This document shows, piece by piece, positions 20,868-30,721 of a DNA stretch of 30,993 nt (positions within the stretch are counted from its first letter, which is position 1; each line of letters opens with the position of its first letter). The notes below the pieces were generated by a model. It saw nothing but the letters and a program-made list of their open reading frames with translations. It searched no databases and had not been told where the DNA came from. This DNA is from Hydnum rufescens UP504. Taxonomy: Eukaryota; Basidiomycota; Agaricomycetes; Cantharellales; Hydnaceae. The stretch lies in the NCBI GenBank assembly GCA_014904985.1, contig MU129308.1, forward strand, positions 1-30,993, in the 5' to 3' direction. The translations under genes were made by a program, and so were the position numbers.

Positions 20868-20905
20868 AGACAGATTTTTCATGACAGGGCTTAAGAGAAG
20901 ACTCC
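20868..20905 (-). pseudogene. Tiny inverted fragment of the FAD monooxygenase
   Basis: On the minus strand this reads VMKNLSPQ, matching VMKNLSPRS of copy 1 at about 2959-2985 on the plus strand. The shared stretch (GACAGATTTTTCATGACA) is nearly exact over about 27 bases. It lies at the point where gene 1's upstream region joins the full FAD segment, so it is probably what is left of a third monooxygenase copy, in opposite orientation. Confidence 0.5.
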
Positions 20906-20911
20906 ACACTA

Positions 20912-21043
20912 AATGGATATATCCCTCTTAGTCCAAAGGCATGATGACACAGAGGAGGGAGGAGGAGGAGGAGGAGAAGTCTTGTTTATATACCGCGTCC
21001 GGCTGCCGGCAGGCGCCGAGGGCGGTCTCGTACCACTCTTGAC
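20912..21043. other. Short stretch with a purine-rich run
   Basis: A GGA-repeat run (about 20954-20976) lies in otherwise unremarkable sequence. The minus frame here (20928-21125) ends in a serine run created by that repeat. Confidence 0.5.
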
Positions 21044-21062
21044 TTTCCGCCCTATCCGGATG
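21044..21062 (+). repeat. Left arm of an inverted repeat around the tRNA-like unit
   Basis: TTTCCGCCCTATCCGGATG is matched exactly in reverse complement at 21644-21662, and weaker similarity (AACCGAGAA, GGCGCA) extends about 20 bases further inward. The arms enclose about 580 bases holding a Pol III-type promoter. Confidence 0.55.
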
Positions 21063-21195
21063 TAAACCGAGAATTTGGCGCACTAGGTTTGACACATTCG
21101 GATCCAATCCGAGATCACGCCTCACCCGACAACTCGGCGGCAGATCAGGAGAGTGTTATATACGTACGAAAGGCTCAAGGGTCATGTCTGCTGTG

Positions 21196-21260
21196 TAGTG
21201 TAGTGAGTAGTAGTCCTAGGGACTAAGTGTAAGCTTTTGGTGGGCCCCCGGTTCAAACCC
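21196..21260 (+). other. tRNA-like A and B boxes (possible SINE head)
   Basis: TAGTGTAGTGA at 21196-21206 fits the A-box consensus at 10 of 11 positions. GGTTCAAACCC at 21250-21260 fits the B box, 44 bases after the A box. The acceptor and T stems do not pair well, so this is not a working tRNA. A tRNA-derived SINE remnant is the best reading. Confidence 0.4.
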
Positions 21261-21643
21261 CGCCAATGTTGAAGTTTTCTTTAAGTTCGAATTAAGTGCT
21301 CACCCGGTACTCCGGCTTGCAACCTTCGTGCTATGGTAAGGGGCCATCTACATGGTATTCTGACCTCCCTCCCCCTACCCTCATAGTCGTGCACGCAAGA
21401 AGGTGGAAATTTCCTTTTTCGGAATTCCGGAGAATCTTCTCCAAACCCGCTCAAAGCTTGTTAAATCACTTGAAAAATATAATTTATGAGCTAACTACTT
21501 ATGTTTCTGCTACCTAAAGATCATATCTAGCAACTTATCCCTCCTCAACTTGTGCCGGCGTTGAGTTCTTTCCGGTTTTGCATCCGGGTCGTGTTGAGTC
21601 ACGTTCAAAATAAATTGCGCCGAATTCTGGGTTCTCGGTTTTG

Positions 21644-21662
21644 CATCCGGATAGGGCGGAAA
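21644..21662 (-). repeat. Right arm of the inverted repeat
   Basis: Exact reverse complement of 21044-21062. A second partial copy of the adjoining CGGTTTTGCATCCGG lies just upstream at about 21572. Confidence 0.55.
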
Positions 21663-21699
21663 GTACTCAACTGTCTCGTACCAGTAGGTAAACATACAA

Positions 21700-22309
21700 T
21701 CATGAGTAGGAATAAGAACTAAGTACGAAATCAAATCTTTCTTTGAGTTGGCTGGGGTGGGGATGGGGTTGTAGGTGCGGGGGGTAGGGTCGGTTGTGGG
21801 GGTGACATTGGTAGTGGCCATGCATGCGGCCGTTGGAGAGAAATGAGAATAGGAATAAAATAAAATAGCACTTTCTATGCACCTCCTTGGGGGGTTATGG
21901 TCACCTTAGGCAGCCCTATTTTGGTATCTAATTAGGTAGTCTTTTTTTGGTATGAAGGCGGGTCTAATAGGCCTATGCACACATGGCCCCACATGTACTC
22001 AGCTGCTGGCATGGGCCCATGGTCCCACCTGCAAAATTAGGTCTCATGGGGCCATGCCAGGCAATTTTTTAGACCCTGGCCCCATGAAAACATATCCTCA
22101 GCTTAGAGTCTTACTGGCAAGCTTCATCCCTGGCTATAATTCTTTTTTTGTCCAACTGACAGTATCCACATGCTTTATCTCCGCAATGAGTTTTTTTTTT
22201 TACAAGTCCATCATTACCTTCTTTTCATTACTCTTCCAAGTCTGTATGCAGCAATAGTTCCAATCAAAGGCATTATAATATTCCAAAACAAGGTAGTCTA
22301 AATGAGAAG
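21700..22309. other. Stretch with no recognisable gene
   Basis: Base composition changes here to sequence poor in CpG. CATGGGCCCATGG-type self-complementary words recur at 21985-22085. Short frames only. Confidence 0.45.
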
Positions 22310-23480
22310 TTGTATTGATGGGAAATGGGAATGATGTGCAATGAGGAAATCATGATGATGCAGGGATTATGATGACATGAGGATTACAATGATGGGAGGA
22401 TTATGATGACATGGGGATTACAATGATGTGGGGATTATGATTATGTGGGGATTACAACAACATGGGGATTGTGACAATGTGGGAATTACGAAGATGTGGG
22501 GATTTTGGTGCAATAGCTAAGACAATGTGAGGTGTCCGATAGTGTCTAAGATGATGCAAGAGCTGAGATGACATGGGAGCCAAGATGATGTGAGAGCCAA
22601 GATGACATGAGAGCCAAGATGACATGAGAGCTGAGACAATGTGAGAGCTGAGATGACACAGGAGCTGAGATATCATGGTGATTACAACTGCAAGAACCTG
22701 CACAATGGGAGAATTCAATGTGAGAAGTATGTGGCATGGAAATTCAACATGAGAAGTATGATGATGTGGGGATTTCACAGGAGATGTATGACAATGTGAG
22801 AAGTATGATGATATGAGAAGTATGATGATATGAGAAGTATGATGATATGAGAAGTATGATGATATGAGCAGTATGATGATATGAGAAGTATGATGATATG
22901 AGAAGTATGATGATATGAGCAGTATGATGATATGAGCAGTATGATGATATGAGAAGTATGATGATATGAGAAGTATGATGATATGAGAAGTATGATGATA
23001 TGAGAAGTATGATGATATGAGAAGTATGATGATATGAGAAGTATGATGATATGAGAAGTATGATGATATGAGAAGTATGATGATATGAGAAGTATGATGA
23101 TATGAGAAGTATGATGATATGAGAAGTATGATGATATGAGAAGTATGATGATATGAGAAGTATGATGATATGAGAAGTATGATGATATGAGAAGTATGAT
23201 GATATGAGAAGTATGATGATATGAGAAGTATGATGATATGAGAAGTATGATGATATGAGAAGTATGATGATATGAGAAGTATGATGATGCAAGAAGTACG
23301 ATGATGTGAGACATATGACAATGCAAAACATATGATGATGCAAGATGTATGGCGATGCGAGACATATGGCAATGTGAGATGTATGGCAATGTGAGACATA
23401 TGGTGATGCAAGATGTATGTGAGAATTATGACAGGAGGGACAATGCAGGAACAGCAACAATGATGTGGATGATGATGATG
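22310..23480. repeat. 17-bp minisatellite with degenerate flanks
   Basis: The core (about 22795-23290) is some 29 copies of GTATGATGATATGAGAA, nearly perfect, with a few AGCAG variants. On both sides (22310-22790 and 23290-23480) the same rhythm continues in decayed form (GATG, GAGA, ACATGAG words). The minus strand has almost no stops, and since 17 is not a multiple of three, three overlapping frames of 362, 297 and 204 residues stay open with the same periodic ISSYFSYHHT pattern. These are repeat artefacts, not genes. Confidence 0.9.
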
Positions 23481-23691
23481 GGGGATGATCAATATGTGTA
23501 ATGAAGTGCCTCCCAGATCCAGGAGGGCACTTGTTGTCATACTTGGACAAAGTGGAGTCGACAGGTTGGGAGCCAGATGGGAGGGAATGTTGGAGTTGGA
23601 GTGTTTGATGGGCTGAAGGATGAGTCTGGTGGGCCAAAGGATGGTTTTAAAGGGGGCAACCCCTATTCAGTAATCACATTGGGTTCAAGCA

Positions 23692-24045
23692 TGTCTGCTG
23701 CATTCAGCAGACATCTCCTAGGTCCATGAGCAGTTTCCTGTGCCCATGGACCACTGGCATAATTTGACCTGTATTCTCTTTAGTATATCTCTGTGTTTCT
23801 ACTTGTAACTCCTGTAGTTTCTCCTATCATGTAGGCCATAAATTGGCCAGTAGTTCCAAATACCATAGTCTCTTCTTGCTTCGCCCGCCCTCACTCCACT
23901 TGAGCATTTAGGCACCCCTACAGATCTATCTGCCCTCGTTGTCAGTTCCTGGAGTCCTTAGTTTCTACATAGCCACAAGGTTATGGGCCCATCACTGCTC
24001 TCCTAGAAAACACATTACCTCTTTTAAACCTTTCCTACAACACTG
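23692..24045 (+). other. Candidate 5' LTR/leader of the copia element
   Basis: Starts with TGTCTGCTG and its reverse complement CAGCAGACA, a TG-initial hairpin followed by GGTCCATG...CATGGACC, and precedes gag directly. A possible LTR end is CCTACA near 23930. No second LTR is in the window to confirm it, so the limits are a guess. Confidence 0.3.
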
Positions 24046-25918
24046 ATGAGAACTATGAGCAATGAATTCAAGATTAGGGTAATGAAGTTGGCAGCCGACA
24101 GAACCAATTGGGTCACATACCGAGACAGATTATGTGGGCCCTGGATGCAAAGGGGCTGCTTGAGCACCTTATGAGTGACATGATTATGTTGGACTATTCC
24201 AAGGCTGGGATGGTCAACGGACTTGTGCCAGAGGCGCAGTGGAAGAGGGATGAGGCCATGGTGAAACAGCTTGTTGCCGGCTTGGTCCCTGACACAGTGT
24301 TCAGCCAGATTAAGGCTGGGCTCAAGGCCAAGGAGGTCTGGGAGCAACTTCGGGCCCTATATGAAGGATGCTTGAAATTAATTCTGGTTGATCTACAGAA
24401 ATGGCTACAGAATACTCAGTGCAGCACCGACAATGATGTCTGGGTGCATTTCGATAAACTCAGTGCTCTCAAGGAGCAATTGGCATCTATGGGGGCCACT
24501 ATTTCGGATGAAGAATACACCAACGTATTGTTGGGATCTCTCCCCAAGGCGTACGACAACACGATGAATTCCATCACAGCAGCCACCAATCTTAGTGAGA
24601 AGATGGTTATGTCAGCCCTCGTTATTTGGCTCATGACAGACAAATATGACCAATGATCCCTGAAGAAGGGAAAAGGGAAATTGAGTACCGATGAGGCTTT
24701 CTCTGCTAATGGGCAGAAGAAGGGCAGGAGGAACATCGAGTGTTTCAATTGTCATTGGAAGGGCCACATTAAGGCAGACTGTTGGGTGAAGGGGGGAGGA
24801 AAGGAAGGGCAGGGGCCTCAGGGCTCCTTGGGTTCTAATACAGGTGCTAAAGAGAGCACATCGGCAGCCACAGAGCATGCTGACATTGAAGCATGGGTGA
24901 TAATTGAGGCTGCCGAGCCCGATACAGGCATTGGGGCCATGCTGAACAATCAACCAAATTCCCTCACTTATGCTGAACTATATGATTCAGGGGCAACAAG
25001 ACACATGTCACCCTACAAAGAGTTGTTTATCAACTACCATTCTATTGATCCTTGACTGATCATGGCAGCTGATAAACAGATTTTCTATGCTGTTGGTACT
25101 GGTGATTTAAAGATACAGGTCCTGAATGCTGGAAAATTCACCCTGGTTATTCTACGTGATGCTCTGCATGCCCCCGAAATGGGACTTACAGTTGTCTCAA
25201 TCAATTGTATTACAAAGGTGGGCCACAAGGTTCTATTCAATGGAAACATGTGTAGGATCAAGAATTCCAAGGGTGCCATCATTGGTGAAATCCCAGTCAG
25301 CGGAAATGGTCTATACAAAGTTGAGCATGCCAGTATGGCAGCTGGGGCCATGACCAAAACCATAAAACTCTCCGAACTCCATAAACGACTGGGCCATATT
25401 TCCATTGACACAATCTGTTCCCTCATTAAGAATAATGTCATTCAAGGCATCAAACTCATTGATGACCTAAATGGATTCACTTGTGATTCATGTGAATATG
25501 GGAAGGCCACACAGAAAGTCATTTGGAAGGAATGGGTGGTGCCACTTGCATCTTCTTTCGGCAATGAAATTCATACAGATGTTTGGGGACTGTTGCTGAT
25601 TAATTCATTGGGTGGGCACTCATATTATGTCACATTTACAGATGACACCACCTGATATTCAAAGATTCGGGTCATACACACAAAGGATGAAGCCTTTGGC
25701 ACTTATAAGGACTATGCAGCATGGGAAAAGACCCAGCATGGTGTCCAAATCAAATGGCTGCACTCAGACTGAGGCGGCAAATACACGGGTTTGGCATTCA
25801 TGGAGTTCCTCATACTCAGGGGACTGAATGGCATTTAACTACACATGATATGCCACAACACAATGGTGTTGCTGAGTCCCTGAATCAGAGGATTCTCGAA
25901 TGAACTTGGGCCATGCTA
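24046..25918 (+). pseudogene. Ty1/copia gag-protease-integrase, 5' part (interrupted)
   Basis: ATG at 24046 opens MRTMSNEFKIRVMKLAADRT, shifts frame near 24131, and continues as WALDAKGLLEHL (gag, UBN2 type). CFNCHWKGHIKADC near 24742-24783 is the CX2CX4HX4C zinc knuckle. DSGATRHMS near 24988 is the aspartic protease site. LHKRLGH...CDSCEYGK is the integrase HHCC finger. HTDVWG, FTDD and NGVAESLN give the integrase D, D and E. In-frame TGA codons at 24654, 25053, 25653, 25770 and 25901 each stand where copia proteins have arginine, and one base is lost near 25822. At 25917 the gene is cut by the Tc1/mariner element and resumes at 29083. Reverse transcriptase and RNase H are absent. Confidence 0.85.
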
Positions 25919-25933
25919 CAGTAGTGGACAGGC
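25919..25933 (+). repeat. Left terminal inverted repeat
   Basis: CAGTAGTGGACAGGC, with imperfect pairing continuing for about 10 more bases. Confidence 0.92.
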
Positions 25934-26294
25934 TAAGTCGACAATTTCTCTGCAACTTGAGAGAGGCCACCCAGACTTCCGTAAACTGTCGGAAAACACT
26001 TAAAATACACGTAGCTAAGTGATCACGGTCTCATTTCTTTACTAGCGGCACTTTTTTCATTAAAAAGAGCCAAAAATCCTGTTGGGCGCTTAATATTGAG
26101 CGCACGTGCTCATCAGTGGGCTCAAAATGTAGCTAAAGAGCAGTAGAATCCAGTGGTAGATGTTCTGGGGGGCTGAGCCCCCAGGACACAAGAAAATTAG
26201 TATTTTAGAATTACCCCCCTTAAGTCGGGTCACTCCGTGGCAATGTCCGAGATCTATCCAACGTCGGCCGTGCTTGTGCTCTTTCTTTCCTTCA

Positions 26295-28845
26295 ATGGGG
26301 GACTCGCTGATTACATCCTACTTTACCCTTCAGTCTAAATTGACTAGATCTTATGACCTCACATCTGAGACTGAATCTGAAATATCTGGCTTGGATGATG
26401 AGAGTTGGGATCCACGCGCCGTTCAAAATAATGAGTACCCTACTTTTGTTGCCCCTGATGATGCTCTATTGGATGATCCGACGGAATCTGATATGGAGGC
26501 CGATGATATTTATATCCATTCTATTTTCAAGAGGGCCACTGAGGAACTTGATATGGGGCCATGTACAGATCCAACTTATCACCCGAAGCAGAACAAACAA
26601 AAGCAGAAAGGGAAGGCACAGGGACACAGTGAGATTTATCCAGATCTTTATGATAGTATCCTTAGATCTCTTGCAGGACGGCCCACAAAGTATGTGAGAG
26701 GACTCGATAATGATATCATGAGCAAGACTGGACAAACGAGAAATCGCGGTGCAAAGGAGAATCCGTCTCAAGGGAACCTCGATACATTCCTTTTCTTGCC
26801 TTCATTACCTGTCGATTCTGGCAGTCCTGCGCCCCCTATTTACGTTCCCTCTCGTTCACCGTCACCTGAACCATGTGGGCAGGAGCTGCTGCTGCCTCTA
26901 TCTTGTCTTCCATTTCCCCCACCTCTGGAAAGAACCCAAAAATCTCTGTCTCCTATCCCCAATGAGGCGGACAATCTAGATGATGATTCTGATGACGAAC
27001 TTGATGAACTCATCCATCACGACTCTCGATCTTGTGTGACTGAGATCCACTCGTGGCCGGTATTAAGAAATGAGATTGACGGCATCTTACACAAACAGAA
27101 AAATAGAGCAACGCTCCCACTGAACCAGGTATGCCTTTGGCCAGATGAACTCGGGTACTTGGATGCTAACTTTCAGGATAAAAGATAAACCAACTTCAGC
27201 TTATCCGTAATTTCGCCACCCTCCGAATCAAGGGATTCAAGAGAACATCTGCCAGTGTTCACCTGGCTCTGTCGCACCATGATGGAGATGGTGTTTACTT
27301 TGCGCGACGAGTACGGGCTCTTGCACGACATTATCAAATGTATGAACAGCTCCCAATTGACCGCCGCGGAGGAAAGCATATTGGGTCTTCTCATCTGGAT
27401 GATGAGGATGTTGAGCGAGAGGCCCACTCTTGGCTTGATTCCCAGAAAGTCGGCTCGGTGACTTCATCAAACTTTTGCAGAGCACTCAATACCTCGATCT
27501 TTCCTCAACTCGGTATTGCGTTGAAGCAGCCTCTGAGCAACCGCACTGCCCGTCGCTGGCTACATAAACTTGGCTTCCGCCACAAGACTCTGACAAAAGG
27601 CGTATATATGGACGGGCACGAGCGAGCGGATGTCGTTGTGTACCGCAAGAATGTGTTTCTTCCTGCCATGGAGAAATTTGAGCGTCGCATGGCCCAGTAT
27701 CATGGGCCTGAGCTTAAGCATTGTGAACCCAATCTGCAGCCAGGCAAGAAGCGTGTCATTGCGCAGTTCCATGATGAGAGCTGCTTCCATGCAAATGAAT
27801 TCAAGCGGTCAGCCTGGTGTGTATTGGTTTCACTTATTTTGGTTTTATTTCATATGGCTCACTCCCTTTCAGGCTGAAGGAGGGATCCATGGTTCTCCAG
27901 AAGAAAAGTTGTGGTCGCTTAATCCATGTTTCAGATTTCATCAATGAAGAAGATGGGCGCCTCGTGCAACAAAATGAACAAGGCCAAATTGTTCGAGATG
28001 CACGCAAGATCATTTACCCAGGTGCTGCCGGGGACCCGTGGTGGGATACCAAGCAACTTCTGACTCAAGTAACCAATGCGATCGATATCTTCAATGTCAC
28101 ACATCCCGATTGTGAGGCACTTTTCATATTTGATCAATCCTCTGCACACGCTTCACTCGGACCTGATGCATTGCGACCCTTCGACATGAACAAGGGAAAT
28201 GGTGGAAAGCAACGCAAGCAGAAAGACACCATAATCCCCAACGATAATCCCACCATTTCCTTACGTGGAACAGTACAGAGAATGACGACAGAAAGTGGTG
28301 AGGCAAAAGGCCTACAGACAGTCCTCGAGGAATGTGGATTTGACACAAAGGGCATCCGCGCAAAATGTTCCCCAGTCTGCCCTTTTGAGAACGAAAAGTG
28401 TTGCTTGGCTCGGATCTTCAACAGGCAGGAAGATGTCATTAATCAGGTATCCATGTTGGAGGAACTCATCACAAAGGCAGGGCACCACTGTATTTTCTTG
28501 CCAAAGTTTCATTGTGAGTTGAACCCGATAGAGATGGTGTGTATGAACAGTTGGTCTTCTATTTTGGGGCTCTAATTGTTCTCTCCAGTACTGGGTTATG
28601 CCAAGTACCGTTACCGCGGAGTCTTCAAAAACACATTTGCGGATGCCAAAGCAGCAGTTCTTAGCAGCCTTCAGTCCTGCCCACTCGATACACTTCGACA
28701 TTTTATTAATCGCACTTGGAGATTTATGTCAGCATATCGGCAGGGACTCAGGGGGAAGGCGGCTGAGTGGGCTGTGAAAAAACAGCGCTCACACCACACT
28801 GTCTCAAGGCGTGCAATGCTTGCCATTGAATCTATCCTCAATTAA
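26295..28845 (+). CDS. DDE superfamily transposase (Tc1/mariner type, fungal spliced form)
   Basis: Proposed exons are 26295-27128, 27185-27816, 27873-28540 and 28589-28845. ATG at 26295 (MGDSLITSYF) is preferred; an in-frame ATG at 26160 is an alternative. The N-terminal ~280 residues are acidic and serine/proline-rich. Then come RNFATLRIKG and LSNRTARRWLHKLGFRHKTL (helix-turn-helix-like), GVYMDGHERADVV, and the catalytic core: FHDESCFHANEF (first D), FIFDQSSAHASLG (second D) and FHCELNPIE (E). KYRYR and FINRTWRFMSAYRQGL follow. Intron 1 may instead end at 27199. Intron 2 (27817-27872) splits the tryptophan of SAW. Intron 3 keeps the frame only with the donor at 28541. With 28537 a base would be missing near 28594. 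All catalytic residues are present and no in-frame stop is seen, so activity is possible. Confidence 0.85.
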
Positions 28846-29065
28846 TCAATTCTAGTAAATAGTTGAATAATTTTTCTGATGTATATAGGCATGCCAGGAG
28901 GCTTTTTATTTTTATTTTTCTGCCCAAAATCCAGTGGGCGCTAAATATTGATCACATGACCTCAATTAGGGGTGTTTCTGAACCGCAGAGACCAGGGGAA
29001 TCCAAAAAACCACTTTTCAAAGCCTCAAAGTCACTGGATCGACCTCAGTGAAACTTTCCGTCTTT

Positions 29066-29080
29066 GCCTGTCCACTACTG
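29066..29080 (-). repeat. Right terminal inverted repeat
   Basis: Exact reverse complement of 25919-25933, followed by the TA target duplication. Confidence 0.92.
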
Positions 29081-29855
29081 TACATCAATCCCAGATGCCA
29101 AAAAGCCTTTGGGGTGAAGCAGTGAATTGGGCCATATGGCTCAAAAATCATACTTCCACTTGGGTCCTCAGCCACATGACTCCTTTCGAACAACTTACGA
29201 AAGAGAAACCAAGCCTGGCAAATGTCCCTATTTGGGGCCAGCGAGTCTGGGTCCACAATGACTCTGGGTCAAAATTGGATGAATGTGCGAATGAAGGGTT
29301 TTGGGTAGGCTATGATAATGATAGCCCACATGCTCACAGGATTTATTGGAAAGGGCAGAACAAGATCTCAGTTGAATGAAACATCAAGTTTATTGCACTG
29401 ATGATTGAAATTCCCTTCAATAAACCGAGCACTGGCGCTCAGCCACACCCAGTAGTCACCAAAACCCTGCTGCCAGCTCCATCTGCTACACCACCACCCC
29501 ATGCCGACTCAACCGAGTCAGATGACGGGGATCATACAGAAGATGGGCTGACCATGCCTGTCCATGCACCCTGGCTCCTTGAAATACCTTCAGCACCAAA
29601 CCTGGTTCAGACTATTCAACTCGAACAGTGATCCACTCATGCCCACAAGCCTCCCAGTATGTACAACACCTTGAGCAGGGAGAAGGTACAGTCCATGGCT
29701 ATCTGCATTTGAAACCTGACAGCCAAATCCCCAGCATCAGGGGAGCAGTGCCACATTTGGTAATACTGAAGACACAAATTCTTTTGTAAATGATGCCATG
29801 TATTACATTGAATTCAACAATGTCGCACTACAGGACAGGCTGGTCAGTCACATGG
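29081..29855 (+). pseudogene. Ty1/copia integrase C-terminal part (continuation, truncated)
   Basis: This continues the interrupted integrase: HQSQMPKSLWGEAVNWAIWL, PFEQLTKEKPSL, GQRVWVHNDSGSKLD and GFWVGYDNDSPHAHRIYW. TGA codons at 29377 and 29629 again stand at expected arginines (VERNIKF, EQRST). A linker region rich in P, S, T and D follows. After a frameshift near 29650, QYVQHLEQGEGTVHGYLHL and FVNDAMYYIEF remain. The element ends near 29855 at a hairpin. Reverse transcriptase, RNase H and a 3' LTR are not present. Confidence 0.8.
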
Positions 29856-29911
29856 GGGACCTAATTTAGGTACCATTTTCAGGGCAGAAAATGGTACCTA
29901 ATAGGTCCCCC
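29854..29911. other. Long hairpin at the copia truncation point
   Basis: GGGGGACCTAATTTAGGTAC... at 29854-29880 pairs with 29887-29911 around a 6-base loop, with a two-base difference in arm length. It lies exactly where copia sequence ends, so it may be a foldback element or one end of the DNA that replaced the copia 3' half. Confidence 0.5.
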
Positions 29912-29984
29912 AGACCTTACAGCCAAAATCAGGCTATTCCAATTCAGTTTTTGGGCCATCTATCAGCCAATCCATGGCTGTGCC

Positions 29985-30265
29985 AGATTATATATTTATT
30001 TATTATTATTTGTTTGCTATTTATTATTATTATATACATATTATGCTATATACATATTATCCCCCCCCCCCCCTGGGGTCTGCCACCACAGGGGGGATGG
30101 TTCATGCGGGTCATGCACCTGCATATACCCACCATGCCCCGATTGGGGGCCGGTTCCATTTGGGTGCTCCCTCAAGGGGGCTGGTTTTCATTTGTGGGGG
30201 CTCGTTCACAGTGTGTCATTCGGTGGGTTTGTATTTGAGGGTTCATGCGGGTTCTGGGCTAGGAT
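29985..30265. other. AT-rich run, poly-C and low-complexity stretch
   Basis: TTATTATTA-type sequence (29990-30060) is followed by a 13-base C run at 30061-30073 and GC-rich text without a recognisable gene. Frames here have no known motif. Confidence 0.5.
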
Positions 30266-30306
30266 CTGAAGAAATAAATGAGAAATGTTAGTTAAACATT
30301 AATGTA

Positions 30307-30342
30307 GTGCAAAAAGAGCAGCTTATGCTGCTCTTTTTGCAC
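30307..30342. other. Hairpin 1 (GTGCAAAAAGAGCAGC stem)
   Basis: Perfect 16-bp inverted repeat with loop TTAT. The core AAAAAGAGCAGC stem recurs at 30682-30721. On the minus strand it falls inside a GTATGT...TTCAG interval (30266-30384) that looks like an intron. Confidence 0.75.
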
Positions 30343-30469
30343 CACAAGAATAAGAAATAAAATAAAAAATAAAATAAAACATACCTTCTAGTACCCCACA
30401 CCTGCTGTGGTGGTGTGGGTACTGAGGCCATGGGCTCTGGCTTGTACATATGGCAGTTCATACGACAGT

Positions 30470-30545
30470 TCATACAGAGGCTTGCACAGGGCTCACACAG
30501 GGGCTTGCACAGGGGCTCACATGGGGGCTCACATGGGGGTTTGCA
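30470..30545 (+). repeat. Imperfect ~15-bp tandem repeat
   Basis: Alternating GGGGCTTGCACA and GGGGCTCACAT words. On the minus strand it gives a cysteine-proline-rich frame (PCEPPCEP) that is a repeat artefact unless the region is expressed. Confidence 0.55.
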
Positions 30546-30681
30546 TGGGTGCCCCATCATTCGGGCACCCTGTCATTCAGGTGTCGATAAGGGGGTTATG
30601 GGGGGGTTTGCGTCAGTATTCGTTCGCAGGGGTTGTCAAGACCTACAGAATAAAACTTGTAAATTAGTTGAGAATTAAACA

Positions 30682-30721
30682 CCATGCAAAAAGAGCAGCT
30701 TTTGCTGCTCTTTTTGCATGG
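30682..30721. other. Hairpin 2 (CCATGCAAAAAGAGCAGC stem)
   Basis: Perfect 18-bp inverted repeat with loop TTTT, sharing its inner 14 bp per arm with hairpin 1. On the minus strand it lies inside a GTAAGT...TGTAG interval (30653-30747). Confidence 0.75.

Larger units (their letters stand above)
25919..29080 (+). mobile_element. Tc1/mariner-type DNA transposon inserted in copia
   Basis: The element is 3,162 bp, with terminal inverted repeats CAGTAGTGGACAGGC at 25919-25933 and its exact reverse complement at 29066-29080, and a TA on each side (25917-25918, 29081-29082). Removing it and one TA restores the copia frame AML-HQSQMP, so the ends are exact. It carries one spliced DDE transposase in the same orientation. 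Subterminal GGGCGCT(T/A)AATATTGA words occur at about 26084 and 28936 in direct orientation. TA duplication is the hallmark of the Tc1/mariner superfamily. Confidence 0.92.

Noticed and set aside
21189..21270. Functional tRNA gene
   Set aside because: A and B boxes are present but the acceptor stem and two T-stem pairs do not match.
22310..23480. CRISPR-like array
   Set aside because: Units abut with no spacers and the genome is eukaryotic. It is a tandem minisatellite.
22452..23637. Long histidine/serine/isoleucine-rich minus-strand ORFs (up to 362 residues)
   Set aside because: They are three frames of the same 17-bp repeat with the same periodic peptide. This is an artefact of a stop-free repeat unit.
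26160..26294. Extended transposase N-terminus from the ATG at 26160
   Set aside because: The extra 45 codons begin in a GC-rich hairpin (GGGGGCTGAGCCCCC) and look like 5' UTR. Kept only as an alternative start.
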